A stretch of DNA of 64,000 bases from Flavobacterium enshiense (GCF_022836875.1 NZ_CP090376.1:186001-250000); one strand, 5' to 3'. Shown: positions 35,653 to 43,809, counted from the first letter of the stretch. Numbers and translations: made by a program. The notes: a model not told the origin generated them from the sequence alone.

Positions 35653-36561
35653 CTATTTCTTTTCTGCTATTCGTAATTTTGCACTCCGAGCGCGGCTGTT
35701 AATCTTAATTTCCTCGTCAGACGGCACAATCATTTTTCCAATCAATTTAAACGGCACTTCAAATCTTCCAAAGAAATCACGTTCAGGCTCGCCTTCAAAC
35801 ATTCCGTTTTTCATAAAACGCTTTACCAATCGGTCTTCAAGGGAATGATAGGATATCACACTCAATCTTCCCCCCGGTTTTAAAACCTCAAGTGACTGTT
35901 CCAAAAATTCTTTCAGCACCTCCATTTCCTGATTCACCTCGATTCGGATTGCCTGATAAATCTGTGCTAAAATTTTATTACTCTTATGTGCAGGTAAAAA
36001 TCGGCTTAACACCTGTTTTAACTGCTCTGTATTTTTTATCGGATTTTCCGTTCTCGCCTGAACAATTGCATGCGCCAATCCTTTTGCCGTAGTTAACTCT
36101 CCATATTCGGCAAAAATGCGACGCAAATCAGCCTCCTCATATTCGTTCACCACATTATAAGCACTGATAGCATCTTTTTGATTCATCCTCATGTCTAACT
36201 CCGCATCAAAACGAGTTGAAAATCCGCGTTCTGCCACATCAAACTGATGCGAAGAAACACCCAAATCACCCAAGATCCCATCAACCTGCTTTACACCGTG
36301 AAAACGCAAAAACCTTTTAATGTATCTAAAATTCTCATTGATTAAGGTAAAACGTTCGTCGTCGATTGCATTAGCCAGCGCATCAGTATCCTGATCAAAA
36401 GCAAACAATTTTCCGCTCGGCCCCAAACGACGCATGATTTCCCTGGAATGACCGCCGCCACCGAAAGTCACATCCACATATATTCCGTCTGGCTTGATAT
36501 CCAAACCATCCACAGTCTCTTTCAGCAAAACCGGATTATGATATTCCATTGTCGTCGTCAT
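35653..36561 (-). CDS. rsmH: 16S rRNA (cytosine1402-N4)-methyltransferase
   Basis: A 302-residue SAM-dependent methyltransferase (MraW) that modifies C1402 in the ribosomal P site. Motifs are EYHNPVLLKETVDGL at the N-terminus, VDVTFGGGGHSREIMRRL (SAM site, ~29-46), FDQDTDALA, DGILGDLGVSSHQFDVAERG (~103-122), RIFAEYGELTTAKGLAHAIV and SYHSLEDRLVKRFM (~238-251). The start at 36561 overlaps mraZ by 26 bases; the ATG at 36549 (MEYHNP) would overlap by 14, and both look plausible. It is the second gene of the dcw operon. Confidence 0.96.
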   Translation of the reverse strand: MTTTMEYHNPVLLKETVDGLDIKPDGIYVDVTFGGGGHSREIMRRLGPSGKLFAFDQDTDALANAIDDERFTLINENFRYIKRFLRFHGVKQVDGILGDLGVSSHQFDVAERGFSTRFDAELDMRMNQKDAISAYNVVNEYEEADLRRIFAEYGELTTAKGLAHAIVQARTENPIKNTEQLKQVLSRFLPAHKSNKILAQIYQAIRIEVNQEMEVLKEFLEQSLEVLKPGGRLSVISYHSLEDRLVKRFMKNGMFEGEPERDFFGRFEVPFKLIGKMIVPSDEEIKINSRARSAKLRIAEKK

Positions 36562-37006
36562 TTAAATTACCCATTACATCCTCAGCTAAATCTGCAAAAT
36601 CCATATCATCACCCGAAATAGACTGTTCATACAAATCCTTATCCCAGATTTCGATGATATTAACTTTTGAAGTCAATACTAAATCTTTGGAAATTCCGGC
36701 AAAATCAATCAGATCTTTTGTGATTAAAAGTCGGCCCGCATCATCAATCTCAACCATTTTCACACCCGCCATAAACTTGCGGATAAAATCGTTGTTCTTC
36801 TTCACAAATCGATTCAACTTGTTGATTTTCAGCATCATTACATCCCATTCCGATTTCGGCCAAAGCTCGACACATTTATCAAAAACCGAACGTTTCAACA
36901 CAAAACCGCTCTCCAAAGAAGGCAATTGCTTCTTCAAAGGCGCAGGCACCATCAGCCTTCCTTTTGCATCAATTTTACATTCGTATGTTCCGATTATGTT
37001 CGTCAA
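36536..37006 (-). CDS. mraZ: Transcriptional regulator MraZ (TTG start)
   Basis: A 156-residue DNA-binding protein with two SpoVT/AbrB-like repeats: IIGTYECKIDAKGRLMVPAP (~4-23) and KMVEIDDAGRLLITKDLIDF (~82-101). MraZ forms a ring-shaped oligomer and represses the dcw operon in E. coli. I start it at TTG 37006, giving M-T-N-I-I-G-T-Y as in relatives. The only in-frame upstream ATG (37057) would add 17 atypical residues and lies upstream of the promoter -7 box at 37042-37035. The acidic C-terminal tail (SGDDMDFADLAEDV...) is longer than in E. coli. It is the first gene of the dcw operon, with three GTGG repeats just upstream as its likely own operator. Confidence 0.88.
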   Translation of the reverse strand: MTNIIGTYECKIDAKGRLMVPAPLKKQLPSLESGFVLKRSVFDKCVELWPKSEWDVMMLKINKLNRFVKKNNDFIRKFMAGVKMVEIDDAGRLLITKDLIDFAGISKDLVLTSKVNIIEIWDKDLYEQSISGDDMDFADLAEDVMGNLNDDDNGIS

Positions 37007-37034
37007 CTGAAATCGTATTTGAAATGATTTATAG

Positions 37035-37042
37035 CAAAAGTA
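37035..37042 (-). promoter_or_regulatory. -7 element of the dcw operon promoter
   Basis: TACTTTTG on the minus strand fits TAnnTTTG. A TTG lies 24 bases upstream (37069-37067), inside the MraZ boxes. RNA should start near 37031, giving a 25-base leader before the mraZ TTG. Confidence 0.65.
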
Positions 37043-37050
37043 ACTAATTT

Positions 37051-37101
37051 TTACCACTTTTTACCACAAACACCCACTTTGTTGATAAGTTTTCCCACCA
37101 C
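37051..37101 (-). promoter_or_regulatory. Putative MraZ operator: three GTGG boxes at 10-base period
   Basis: Three consecutive 10-mers on the minus strand read AAAGTGGGTG (37080-37071), TTTGTGGTAA (37070-37061) and AAAGTGGTAA (37060-37051). A further GTGGTGGG lies two turns upstream (37101-37094). E. coli MraZ binds TGGGN repeats with 5-base spacers, the same 10-base period. They sit directly upstream of the -7 box, so binding would block RNA polymerase. Confidence 0.7.
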
Positions 37102-37278
37102 ATCTCTCACACGTAGGAAAATATGTTAAATCACTCATTCTTAATATTTAGCGATAATTTATCATTTTAAAAGAATCATAAAAAAATATTCAAAAAACCA
37201 TGCTTTTTAATAGATTTTCTTATCAATACAAAAAAATCAGAATTAAGCTTGTTTTTGTGATTACAAAAATGAAATTTA
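37102..37278. other. AT-rich divergent intergenic region
   Basis: Very AT-rich DNA between the MraZ boxes and the promoters of the hydrolase gene. I see no open frame of note, RNA gene or strong hairpin here. Confidence 0.5.
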
Positions 37279-37308
37279 TTGACAATTAACACATTAGACA
37301 TACTTTTA
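37279..37308 (+). promoter_or_regulatory. Alternative promoter of the alpha/beta hydrolase gene
   Basis: TTG (37279-37281), 19-base spacer, TACTTTTA (37301-37308), one base off the consensus. RNA would start near 37312, giving a leader of about 105 bases. Confidence 0.35.
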
Positions 37309-37370
37309 GTTTTAATAAGAAAGTATTTTCGATTTTCATTTTGAACACTTCCTATTTCCTGAGAAAATCA

Positions 37371-37378
37371 TATATTTG
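37371..37378 (+). promoter_or_regulatory. -7 element of the alpha/beta hydrolase gene
   Basis: TATATTTG matches TAnnTTTG exactly, about 35 bases before the ATG. The nearest TTG (37341-37343) is 27 bases away, longer than usual. Confidence 0.5.
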
Positions 37379-37416
37379 TCTGATATTTACATTGGATAAT
37401 TATACACCAAAAACAC

Positions 37417-38172
37417 ATGTTGAAAAACGAAGGCAAATACCGATATTTTGAAGCTGGAGAAGGCACGCCTATCATTATTTTACACGGACTTATGGGAGGA
37501 TTGAGCAACTTCGACGGCGTTGCAGAATACTTTCCAAAACACGGATATCAGGTTGTAATTCCTGAATTGCCGTTATACACGAACAACATTTTAAAAACCA
37601 ACGTGAAGGCTTTTTCGAAATTCGTAAAGGACTTTATCACTTATAAAGGATTCGACAAAGTAATCCTGCTTGGAAATTCGCTTGGAGGACATATCGCTTT
37701 ATACCACACAAAAATGTACCCTGAAAAAATGGCCGGATTGGTTATCACTGGTAGTTCAGGCCTATACGAAAGTGCTATGGGTGAAAGTTATCCGAAACGA
37801 GGCGATTACGAATACATCCGAAAAAAAGCCGAAGATGTTTTTTATGACCCAAAAGTAGCCACTAAGGAAATTGTTGATGATGTTTATGCGACAGTAAACG
37901 ACCGAATCAAACTGATAAAAACGCTTACTATCGCTAAAAGCGCCATCCGTCACAACATGGCAAAGGATTTACCAAAAATGACAACACCAACCTGCATCAT
38001 CTGGGGAAAAAATGACATTGTTACCCCTCCGAATGTAGCAGAAGAATTTAACCGATTGTTGCCAGACTCAGATCTATACTGGATCGACAAATGCGGACAT
38101 GCTGCCATGATGGAACATCCGGATGCATTCAACACTATATTGGCAGACTGGTTAAAAAAAAAGAATTTATAA
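37417..38172 (+). CDS. Alpha/beta hydrolase
   Basis: A 251-residue cytosolic alpha/beta-fold hydrolase. The oxyanion region is ILHGLMGGLSNF (~20-31), the nucleophile elbow is LLGNSLGGHIALYH with Ser near residue 91, the acid is Asp in IIWGKNDIVTPPN (~192-204), and the catalytic His is in KCGHAAMMEHPDAF (~227-240). The triad is complete. There is no signal peptide. Which ester or C-C bond it cleaves cannot be read from sequence. It is followed by its own terminator and then engB; this pair next to the dcw operon is a common flavobacterial arrangement. Confidence 0.92.
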   Translation: MLKNEGKYRYFEAGEGTPIIILHGLMGGLSNFDGVAEYFPKHGYQVVIPELPLYTNNILKTNVKAFSKFVKDFITYKGFDKVILLGNSLGGHIALYHTKMYPEKMAGLVITGSSGLYESAMGESYPKRGDYEYIRKKAEDVFYDPKVATKEIVDDVYATVNDRIKLIKTLTIAKSAIRHNMAKDLPKMTTPTCIIWGKNDIVTPPNVAEEFNRLLPDSDLYWIDKCGHAAMMEHPDAFNTILADWLKKKNL

Positions 38173-38177
38173 TATAG

Positions 38178-38203
38178 AAAGTTACAGGCAACTGTAACTT
38201 TTT
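38178..38203 (+). terminator. Terminator between hydrolase and engB
   Basis: Perfect 10-base-pair stem (38178-38187 with 38192-38201), 4-base loop, then a few T. It lies only 15 bases before the engB start, so it may attenuate rather than separate the two genes. Confidence 0.65.
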
Positions 38204-38217
38204 AAATTTAAAAAAAT

Positions 38218-38835
38218 ATGAAAATCAATACCGCCGAATTCGTAATCAGTAATTCCGAAGTAAGCAAATGCCCGAAAGAGCCTTTGCCTGAATATGCTTT
38301 TATTGGCCGATCTAACGTAGGAAAATCATCGTTGATCAACATGCTGACCAACCACAAGAATCTCGCAAAAACATCGGGAAGACCAGGAAAAACGCAATTG
38401 ATCAACCATTTCAAAATAAACAGCAATTGGTTTTTAGTGGATTTGCCCGGTTATGGTTACGCCCGCGTTTCCAAAAAAACAAAGGAGGTTTTTCAAAAAT
38501 TCATAACGGATTATTTTGAAACCAGAGAGCAATTGGTTTGCGCTTTCGTATTAGTCGACATTCGTCACGAAGCCCAAAAAATAGATTTGGAATTCATCAC
38601 ATATTTAGGTGAAACCGAAGTGCCGTTTTGCATTATTTTTACCAAGGCTGATAAAATCAGTAAAGGAAAAATCGACCAGCATGTGGCTGCTTACCGAAAA
38701 GCACTTTTAGCAAACAACTGGGAAGAAATGCCTCAGTATTTTGTCACTTCATCTACAGAAGAAACCGGAAGAGATTCTCTTTTGGAATTTATAGATGGTG
38801 TGAATGACGAAATATTTAAGAGCAACAATATTTAA
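38218..38835 (+). CDS. engB: Ribosome biogenesis GTPase EngB (YihA/YsxC)
   Basis: A 205-residue single-domain GTPase needed for 50S subunit assembly. G motifs are complete: G1 GRSNVGKSSLINML (~30-43), G2 Thr in KTSGRPGKTQLINH, G3 VDLPGYGYARVS (~76-87), G4 FTKADKISKG (~140-149) and G5 VTSSTEETG (~177-185). Length is normal. The leader is A-rich without Shine-Dalgarno. It is convergent with gldC, with which it shares a strong bidirectional terminator. Confidence 0.97.
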   Translation: MKINTAEFVISNSEVSKCPKEPLPEYAFIGRSNVGKSSLINMLTNHKNLAKTSGRPGKTQLINHFKINSNWFLVDLPGYGYARVSKKTKEVFQKFITDYFETREQLVCAFVLVDIRHEAQKIDLEFITYLGETEVPFCIIFTKADKISKGKIDQHVAAYRKALLANNWEEMPQYFVTSSTEETGRDSLLEFIDGVNDEIFKSNNI

Positions 38836-38837
38836 AT

Positions 38838-38865
38838 AAAAAAGCGGTCAAATGACCGCTTTTTT
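38838..38865. terminator. Bidirectional terminator between engB and gldC
   Basis: AAAAAAGCGGTCA, a two-base loop AA, and TGACCGCTTTTTT form a perfect 13-base-pair hairpin that can end both convergent genes; it reaches into the gldC stop codon. Confidence 0.92.
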
Positions 38866-39199
38866 ATTTATTCAATTCCAGTTTTTCAGCGAAGTAATCG
38901 CAAAAATCCCTCATGGTTGCTGTCATTTTCTCATCTTCAGTAGCACGGTGGAAAGTATCAGCCATTGCTACTAATGTCTGATGAAAGAATATTTTCATTT
39001 CATCAACCGGCATATCTTTTGTCCACAAATCGATACGTAAAGTTTCCTGAACTTTGCTATCCCAGATAGAAAGAAGCATTGCCTTAGCCTCTTCTTCATT
39101 CACGCCGCCATCCTGTGCTGTCCATTTTATTTTTTCCGGTACGCGGTTTTCATCTAATTCAACCGTCAGTTTAATTTCGGAAGTTATTGTTTTTGCCAT
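38864..39199 (-). CDS. gldC: Gliding motility protein GldC
   Basis: A 111-residue soluble protein matching GldC of Flavobacterium: SEIKLTVELDENRVPEKIKW at the N-terminus, NEEEAKAMLLSIWDSKVQET in the middle and MRDFCDYFAEKLELNK at the end. GldC is not strictly essential for gliding but supports GldB function and the gliding/type IX secretion machinery. It overlaps the gldB stop by one base (TAATG), so the two are translationally coupled. The fold is small and has no signal peptide, consistent with a cytosolic location. Confidence 0.94.
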   Translation of the reverse strand: MAKTITSEIKLTVELDENRVPEKIKWTAQDGGVNEEEAKAMLLSIWDSKVQETLRIDLWTKDMPVDEMKIFFHQTLVAMADTFHRATEDEKMTATMRDFCDYFAEKLELNK

Positions 39200-40161
39200 T
39201 ATTTCTTTGGTTTGTATTTTGAGTTATCGAAAATTTCTTTAGCATCCATAGCTAACATTTTTTTCAGCGGCACATCATTGTTTTCCATATATGAGCGCAC
39301 AATCTGCCAGCCAAGCCATTGTCCCACCCTTCCCGGCGATTCACTATCAATTTCAAGATAAAATTTTGAATACGGTCCGACAGCCACAAAACGCTGCATC
39401 AGTTTGGTATCGGTATCATACAACAGTTTATTGTTAATGAAATATTTCCACATTTCACTTTCGTTTTCTTTACACCACTGTATCTGATCTTCCCTATATT
39501 CAATTTTTGCCGCATCACTGGCATCCGGAAGCAACATATCTTTAAGATACAATTCTTTTCCGAAGTAAATCATTTGTGCCAACAAGGTTCTGTCTGCAGG
39601 CTGAGCGATTCTTCCTATTGAGAAACTGCTTACCAGATCCGGCATCATCTGCGCAGGCTCAAATCCCTGACGCATATACTTAGGGAATCCTTCATAAAAA
39701 CGATGATCTTTACCCAAATAAGTATCCAACGAAAGCAGCACAATACTGTCAGTGTAAATTGCTTTTGCATCTTTATCCACTTCAGAAATCAAAGTGATTA
39801 CCCTAGGCGTTTTTTGGTCAGGATAATTATACTGAATACGTTTAAACAACTGCTCTAAATCGTTTTCAAAAGCCGCATCGTTAGGGAATTTCTTTTTTAC
39901 CTCTCCATACAATTCCTGCAACAACGGATTTTTAATTTTGTTTATCCAAACCGTATCCGGGTTACCTGCCGGAAAGAAAAAAGGATACTTACTCTTTAGC
40001 TGACCCAAATCCTCAGGCTTCGACTCGTAGAAAAGCTTATCAAAACGTTCGATTTTTACTTTAACAGGAATAGCTTCGGCGGCTTCTGTTGCTTTATCCA
40101 CATTTTTTTTACAGGAAACAGCAAAAGCGGCAAAAACAACAAGCAATAAATACTTCTTCAT
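39199..40161 (-). CDS. gldB: Gliding motility lipoprotein GldB
   Basis: A 320-residue lipoprotein. The ATG at 40161 (MKKYLLLVVFAAFAVSCKK) gives a classic lipobox with Cys near residue 17; an upstream TTG adds only four residues. The mature protein has features of GldB: KIERFDKLFYESKPEDLGQL, KYPFFFPAG, a Lys/Asp-rich middle and WLGWQIVRSYMENNDVPL near the C-terminus. The fold is distantly like a DUF2268/zincin-type peptidase without an obvious HExxH. GldB is required for gliding in F. johnsoniae. It forms an operon with gldC and has a promoter box at 40206-40213. Confidence 0.94.
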   Translation of the reverse strand: MKKYLLLVVFAAFAVSCKKNVDKATEAAEAIPVKVKIERFDKLFYESKPEDLGQLKSKYPFFFPAGNPDTVWINKIKNPLLQELYGEVKKKFPNDAAFENDLEQLFKRIQYNYPDQKTPRVITLISEVDKDAKAIYTDSIVLLSLDTYLGKDHRFYEGFPKYMRQGFEPAQMMPDLVSSFSIGRIAQPADRTLLAQMIYFGKELYLKDMLLPDASDAAKIEYREDQIQWCKENESEMWKYFINNKLLYDTDTKLMQRFVAVGPYSKFYLEIDSESPGRVGQWLGWQIVRSYMENNDVPLKKMLAMDAKEIFDNSKYKPKK

Positions 40162-40205
40162 AATTTTTGTCAAAATTTATACTTTTATAGCAAATAAATT
40201 CGGCG

Positions 40206-40213
40206 CAAATATA
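40206..40213 (-). promoter_or_regulatory. -7 element of the gldB-gldC operon
   Basis: TATATTTG on the minus strand matches TAnnTTTG, about 41 bases before the gldB ATG from the predicted start. It is framed by GGCG and CGCC, which can pair around it (40203-40217). Confidence 0.55.
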
Positions 40214-40246
40214 CGCCACAGTTTTAAAAAATTTTCATAAATAATT

Positions 40247-41068
40247 ATGACAACAACAGACACTTTTCAGGCCGATAAAATCAACACTCTAATAGTTAAC
40301 TGGTTGCGCGAATATGCAACAAACGCAAAAGTAAAAGGTTTTGTTGTGGGGATTTCAGGCGGTATCGATTCAGCCTTAACCTCAACACTTTGCGCACAAA
40401 CCGGAATGCCAACCTTATGTGTTGAAATGCCGATTCACCAAGCACCCAACCAGGTTTCCAGAGGAAAAGAACATATTGAACAATTACAAAAGAGATTTCC
40501 GAACGTTTCAAGCGCAGTAGCCGAACTGACACCGGTTTTTGAAGGATTTAAAACACAAGTTCCGGCATCGGAAAACGAAGCATTGCTACATTTGACTTTA
40601 GCCAACACACGTGCCCGCCTTCGCATGACAACACTTTATTATTTTGCAGGTTTACACAGCGCTCTAGTAGCGGGTACCGGAAATAAAGTGGAAGATTTTG
40701 GTGTCGGTTTCTTTACCAAATATGGCGATGGAGGTGTAGACATCAGTCCGATTGCCGACTTATTAAAAAGCGAGGTCAGAAAACTGTCTGCTTACCTACA
40801 AGTTCCCGAAAGCATCTTAGTCGCAAAACCGACGGACGGATTGTTTACGGATGCAGCCCAAGAAACCGACCGAAGTGATGAAGATCAATTGGGAGCGACC
40901 TATGATGAACTTGAAATTGCGATGCAGGCATTAGCGGATGGAAAGACCGAAAACGACTTTGAAGGACGTGAAAAAGAGGTTTTCAGAATATTCTCACGAC
41001 TAAATATAACAAATCAACATAAAATGACAAAGATTCCTGTGTGTTTGGTCCCAAATGAATTGAAATAA
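40247..41068 (+). CDS. nadE: NAD+ synthase, ammonia-dependent
   Basis: A 273-residue enzyme that amidates nicotinic acid adenine dinucleotide, the last step of NAD+ synthesis. The ATP pyrophosphatase loop VGISGGIDSALTSTLC (~33-48) and family segments NTRARLRMTTLYYFAGLHSALVAGTGN (in two parts, ~125-151), GDGGVDISPIADLLKSEVR (~164-182) and PTDGLFTDAAQETDRSDE (~197-214) are present. There is no glutaminase domain, so free ammonia is the donor. It is divergent from gldB with only 85 bases between. Length matches E. coli NadE. Confidence 0.96.
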   Translation: MTTTDTFQADKINTLIVNWLREYATNAKVKGFVVGISGGIDSALTSTLCAQTGMPTLCVEMPIHQAPNQVSRGKEHIEQLQKRFPNVSSAVAELTPVFEGFKTQVPASENEALLHLTLANTRARLRMTTLYYFAGLHSALVAGTGNKVEDFGVGFFTKYGDGGVDISPIADLLKSEVRKLSAYLQVPESILVAKPTDGLFTDAAQETDRSDEDQLGATYDELEIAMQALADGKTENDFEGREKEVFRIFSRLNITNQHKMTKIPVCLVPNELK

Positions 41069-41144
41069 ATTTCCTTCATTGATTATCAGTACATTATATA
41101 TTTTTTGTATCTTTACAAGATAATTACTATTAATATTTGATGAA

Positions 41145-41774
41145 ATGATAAAAGTGTGTTTAGCCGACAATCATCCTGTCGTACAGTTTGGGGTGAAAGC
41201 CTATTTTAAAGACAATCCGGATATTAGTCTTGTAGGTGTCGTTAGTAATTTGGACGATTTGGACGAAGTACTAAAAAAGAAATCTTTGGATGTAGTCATT
41301 CTTGATTTGGAACTGGAAGGACTGTCAAGCATCAACTTGGTTAAGTCTCTTATAAGAGATTACTCTGACACTAAAATTGTGGTTTTCACTAATTTAGGAG
41401 AACAAATTTATGCACCTAACGCATTAAAAGCGGGTGTTTCTGCTTATATACATAAAAACTCAAAATTAGAAGATTTAGAAAGCGCTATCAAGAAAGTAAA
41501 CGAAGGAGCTGTTATCTTTAGTGATGCTGTGAAGAAGAACCTTGCATTACTTAATAAAGGTAAAAAATCCGATCGTTTGTACCGAAAATTATCATCACGA
41601 GAAATTGAAGTATTACGTTATTTGAGCGACGGAAAGAAAAACAAAGAGATTGCAAAATTGCTTACGCTAAACGAAAAAACCATCAGTACTTACAAATTAC
41701 GTTTGTTAACAAAGTTACATGTAACAAATTTGGTAGATTTAGTTAATAAAGCCAAAACGCTTGAAATCGTTTAA
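41145..41774 (+). CDS. Response regulator, receiver plus LuxR-type HTH (NarL family)
   Basis: A 209-residue two-component regulator. The receiver domain (~1-120) has the acidic pocket at the N-terminus (CLADNHPVV), the phospho-acceptor Asp in VVILDLELEGL (near residue 51), Thr in VVFTNLG and Lys in AYIHKNSKLED (~104). The C-terminal GerE/LuxR HTH is at ~148-205 (LSSREIEVLRYLSDGKKNKEIAKLLTL in two parts, KTISTYKLRLLTKL). No histidine kinase is adjacent, so it is an orphan whose signal is unknown. It is convergent with dnaG and the two stop codons overlap in a TTAA. A near-consensus -7 box TATCTTTA lies at 41108-41115. Confidence 0.94.
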   Translation: MIKVCLADNHPVVQFGVKAYFKDNPDISLVGVVSNLDDLDEVLKKKSLDVVILDLELEGLSSINLVKSLIRDYSDTKIVVFTNLGEQIYAPNALKAGVSAYIHKNSKLEDLESAIKKVNEGAVIFSDAVKKNLALLNKGKKSDRLYRKLSSREIEVLRYLSDGKKNKEIAKLLTLNEKTISTYKLRLLTKLHVTNLVDLVNKAKTLEIV

Positions 41775-43747
41775 CTGTATCGAGACAAAACTCTACCAAG
41801 CTTAGACGAAAAAGAATTGATTAGTTTATAATAATCCATGGCAGAAGAAAGGATTTCCGAGTTATCTGCTTCTGGTTCGCTTGATATACTATTCTTTAAT
41901 TCATTAATAATCTTATCCACTAAAAACCAGCGGAGAGTCAATATCGTTTCAGAGACATATTGACTAATCGTTTGGTTTTTTTGTTTTACCACGATTTGCT
42001 GTGCATCCCAATTATGCAATGCCTCACGTTCTTCTTCCATAAGAATATGGGTTACTCCTTGTGCCAATTCCGGATCAAGACGCATCAGATAGTGTTCCAG
42101 TTCGAACTTTTCGTTCTGATGAAAATAGTTAACCAGGTCGTTGTATATGCCACGAAACAAAGGATTCGCCAATTCCACCTCATCTTCCTGTAAGCTAAGA
42201 TAAATTCGCTGGTAAACTTTGTAATTATTGAGTTCTTTTACTTCTATAGCTTCGCCTTCTTCGTTGACTTTGAGTAAAACATCCTCAAATTCCTCTTCGG
42301 CGGTTCCGTACAAAAGCAATATTTCGATTATTTTTCGTTCCAATTCATACTGAACGTCTACGGATGCTGAAACAGCTTCCGGATTGCTTTTTACAACCTC
42401 AAAGGCTTTCTGGTCTGCTTTCTGTTTCTTACCGACCTCCTGAACATCTTTCTGGACTAGCTGTGCCAAAGTATTGAAAAGCACATCCTCTGAAATATCC
42501 ATGATTCGGGAACATTCCTGAATGTAAATTTCGCGTTTAATTTTATCAGGAATTTTGGAAATACTCATCACCATATCCCTGATGAGTTCTGCTTTTTTGA
42601 TCGGATCGTTCTTGGCTTCCTTCATCAGTAATGAAGCTTTGAACTGAATAAAGTCCATAGCATTATCACTCAGGTAAGCCACCAAATCATCGTATGGGGT
42701 TTTCTTTGCAAAACTGTCCGGATCCTCTCCTTCTGGAAAAGTGCAGACTTTCACATTCATTCCTTCTTCCAGAATCAGGTCGATTCCACGAATAGAAGCG
42801 CGGAGTCCGGCTGCATCTCCGTCAAAGAGCACCGTAATATTTTTGGTAAGTCGGTTGACCAATCGGATTTGATCCGGAGTCAAAGCTGTTCCTGAAGATG
42901 CCACCACATTTTCGATTCCTGCTTGATGCATCTGAATCACATCGGTATAACCTTCCACTAAAAAACAATTATCCTGCTTGGCAATTGCCTGCTTGGCATG
43001 AAAAATTCCATAAAGCACTTTACTCTTGTGGTAAATTTCACTTTCAGGAGAATTCAGGTATTTTGCCGCTTTTTTATCATTGGTCAAGATTCGTCCGCCA
43101 AAACCCAGAATACGACCGGACATACTTTGAATCGGAAACATCACACGCCCTTTGAAACGGTCGAACTGCTTACCTTCCTTTACAATGGACAATCCGGTTT
43201 TATCAAGATAATCCAGCTTGTAGCCTTTTCCGAGCGCTTCTAAAGTGAAAGCATCCCAAGTTTCAGGAGAATAACCTAAACCGAATTTTTCGATAGTGTC
43301 TTTCGTAAATCCACGTTCTTTGAAATAGGAATATCCAATGGCTTTCCCTTCATCGGTGTGCATTAAAACATTGTGGAAATATTTCTGCGCGAATTCCGAA
43401 ACCAGATACATACTTTCCTTTTCATTTGCTTCCGCTTTATCAGCATCCGTCTGTTCGGTTTCTTCAATCTCGATATTATATTTTTTTGCCAGGTATCGAA
43501 TGGCTTCCGGATACGAAAAATGCTCGTGCTCCATTAGGAACGTCACTGCATTCCCGCCTTTACCCGAACTAAAATCCTTCCAGATCTGTTTTACCGGCGA
43601 CACCATGAAGGAAGGTGACTTCTCATTGGAAAAGGGACTTAAACCCTTAAGGTTAGTTCCAGCCCTTTTTAACTGCACAAAATCCCCGATAACCTCCTCG
43701 ACACGGGCGGTTTCAAATACGGTTTCTATGGTATTTTGTGAAATCAA
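41771..43747 (-). CDS. dnaG: DNA primase DnaG (zinc-binding domain without zinc ligands)
   Basis: A 658-residue primase that makes RNA primers at the replication fork. It has an N-terminal zinc-ribbon-like domain (~1-100), the TOPRIM catalytic core (~250-345; FLVEGYTDVIQMHQAGIENV with Glu, TVLFDGDAAGLRA with DxD), and a C-terminal helicase-binding domain. The N-terminal domain keeps the fold sequence (GLSPFSNEKSPSFMVSP, KQIWKDFSSGKGGNAVTF), but the usual CHC2 ligands Cys, His, Cys, Cys read Ser37, Ser40, Asp58 and Ser61. Zinc cannot bind in the usual way. I recall similar loss in other flavobacteria but cannot check it. The gene has its own promoter and is convergent with the response regulator. 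Confidence 0.95.
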   Translation of the reverse strand: MISQNTIETVFETARVEEVIGDFVQLKRAGTNLKGLSPFSNEKSPSFMVSPVKQIWKDFSSGKGGNAVTFLMEHEHFSYPEAIRYLAKKYNIEIEETEQTDADKAEANEKESMYLVSEFAQKYFHNVLMHTDEGKAIGYSYFKERGFTKDTIEKFGLGYSPETWDAFTLEALGKGYKLDYLDKTGLSIVKEGKQFDRFKGRVMFPIQSMSGRILGFGGRILTNDKKAAKYLNSPESEIYHKSKVLYGIFHAKQAIAKQDNCFLVEGYTDVIQMHQAGIENVVASSGTALTPDQIRLVNRLTKNITVLFDGDAAGLRASIRGIDLILEEGMNVKVCTFPEGEDPDSFAKKTPYDDLVAYLSDNAMDFIQFKASLLMKEAKNDPIKKAELIRDMVMSISKIPDKIKREIYIQECSRIMDISEDVLFNTLAQLVQKDVQEVGKKQKADQKAFEVVKSNPEAVSASVDVQYELERKIIEILLLYGTAEEEFEDVLLKVNEEGEAIEVKELNNYKVYQRIYLSLQEDEVELANPLFRGIYNDLVNYFHQNEKFELEHYLMRLDPELAQGVTHILMEEEREALHNWDAQQIVVKQKNQTISQYVSETILTLRWFLVDKIINELKNSISSEPEADNSEILSSAMDYYKLINSFSSKLGRVLSRYS

Positions 43748-43781
43748 ATTATTAAAAAGTCTGTTTATTTTTGGAATGGCT

Positions 43782-43789
43782 CAAAGGTA
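43782..43789 (-). promoter_or_regulatory. -7 element of dnaG
   Basis: TACCTTTG on the minus strand matches TAnnTTTG; RNA should start near 43778, about 31 bases before the ATG. Confidence 0.55.
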
Positions 43790-43809
43790 CAAAGTTTTAG
43801 AAATAATCA

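Noticed and set aside
37102..37370. Search for a hidden small gene or RNA in the mraZ/hydrolase intergenic region
   Set aside because: Only very AT-rich DNA and promoter-like boxes; no start codon with a plausible frame and no strong hairpin.
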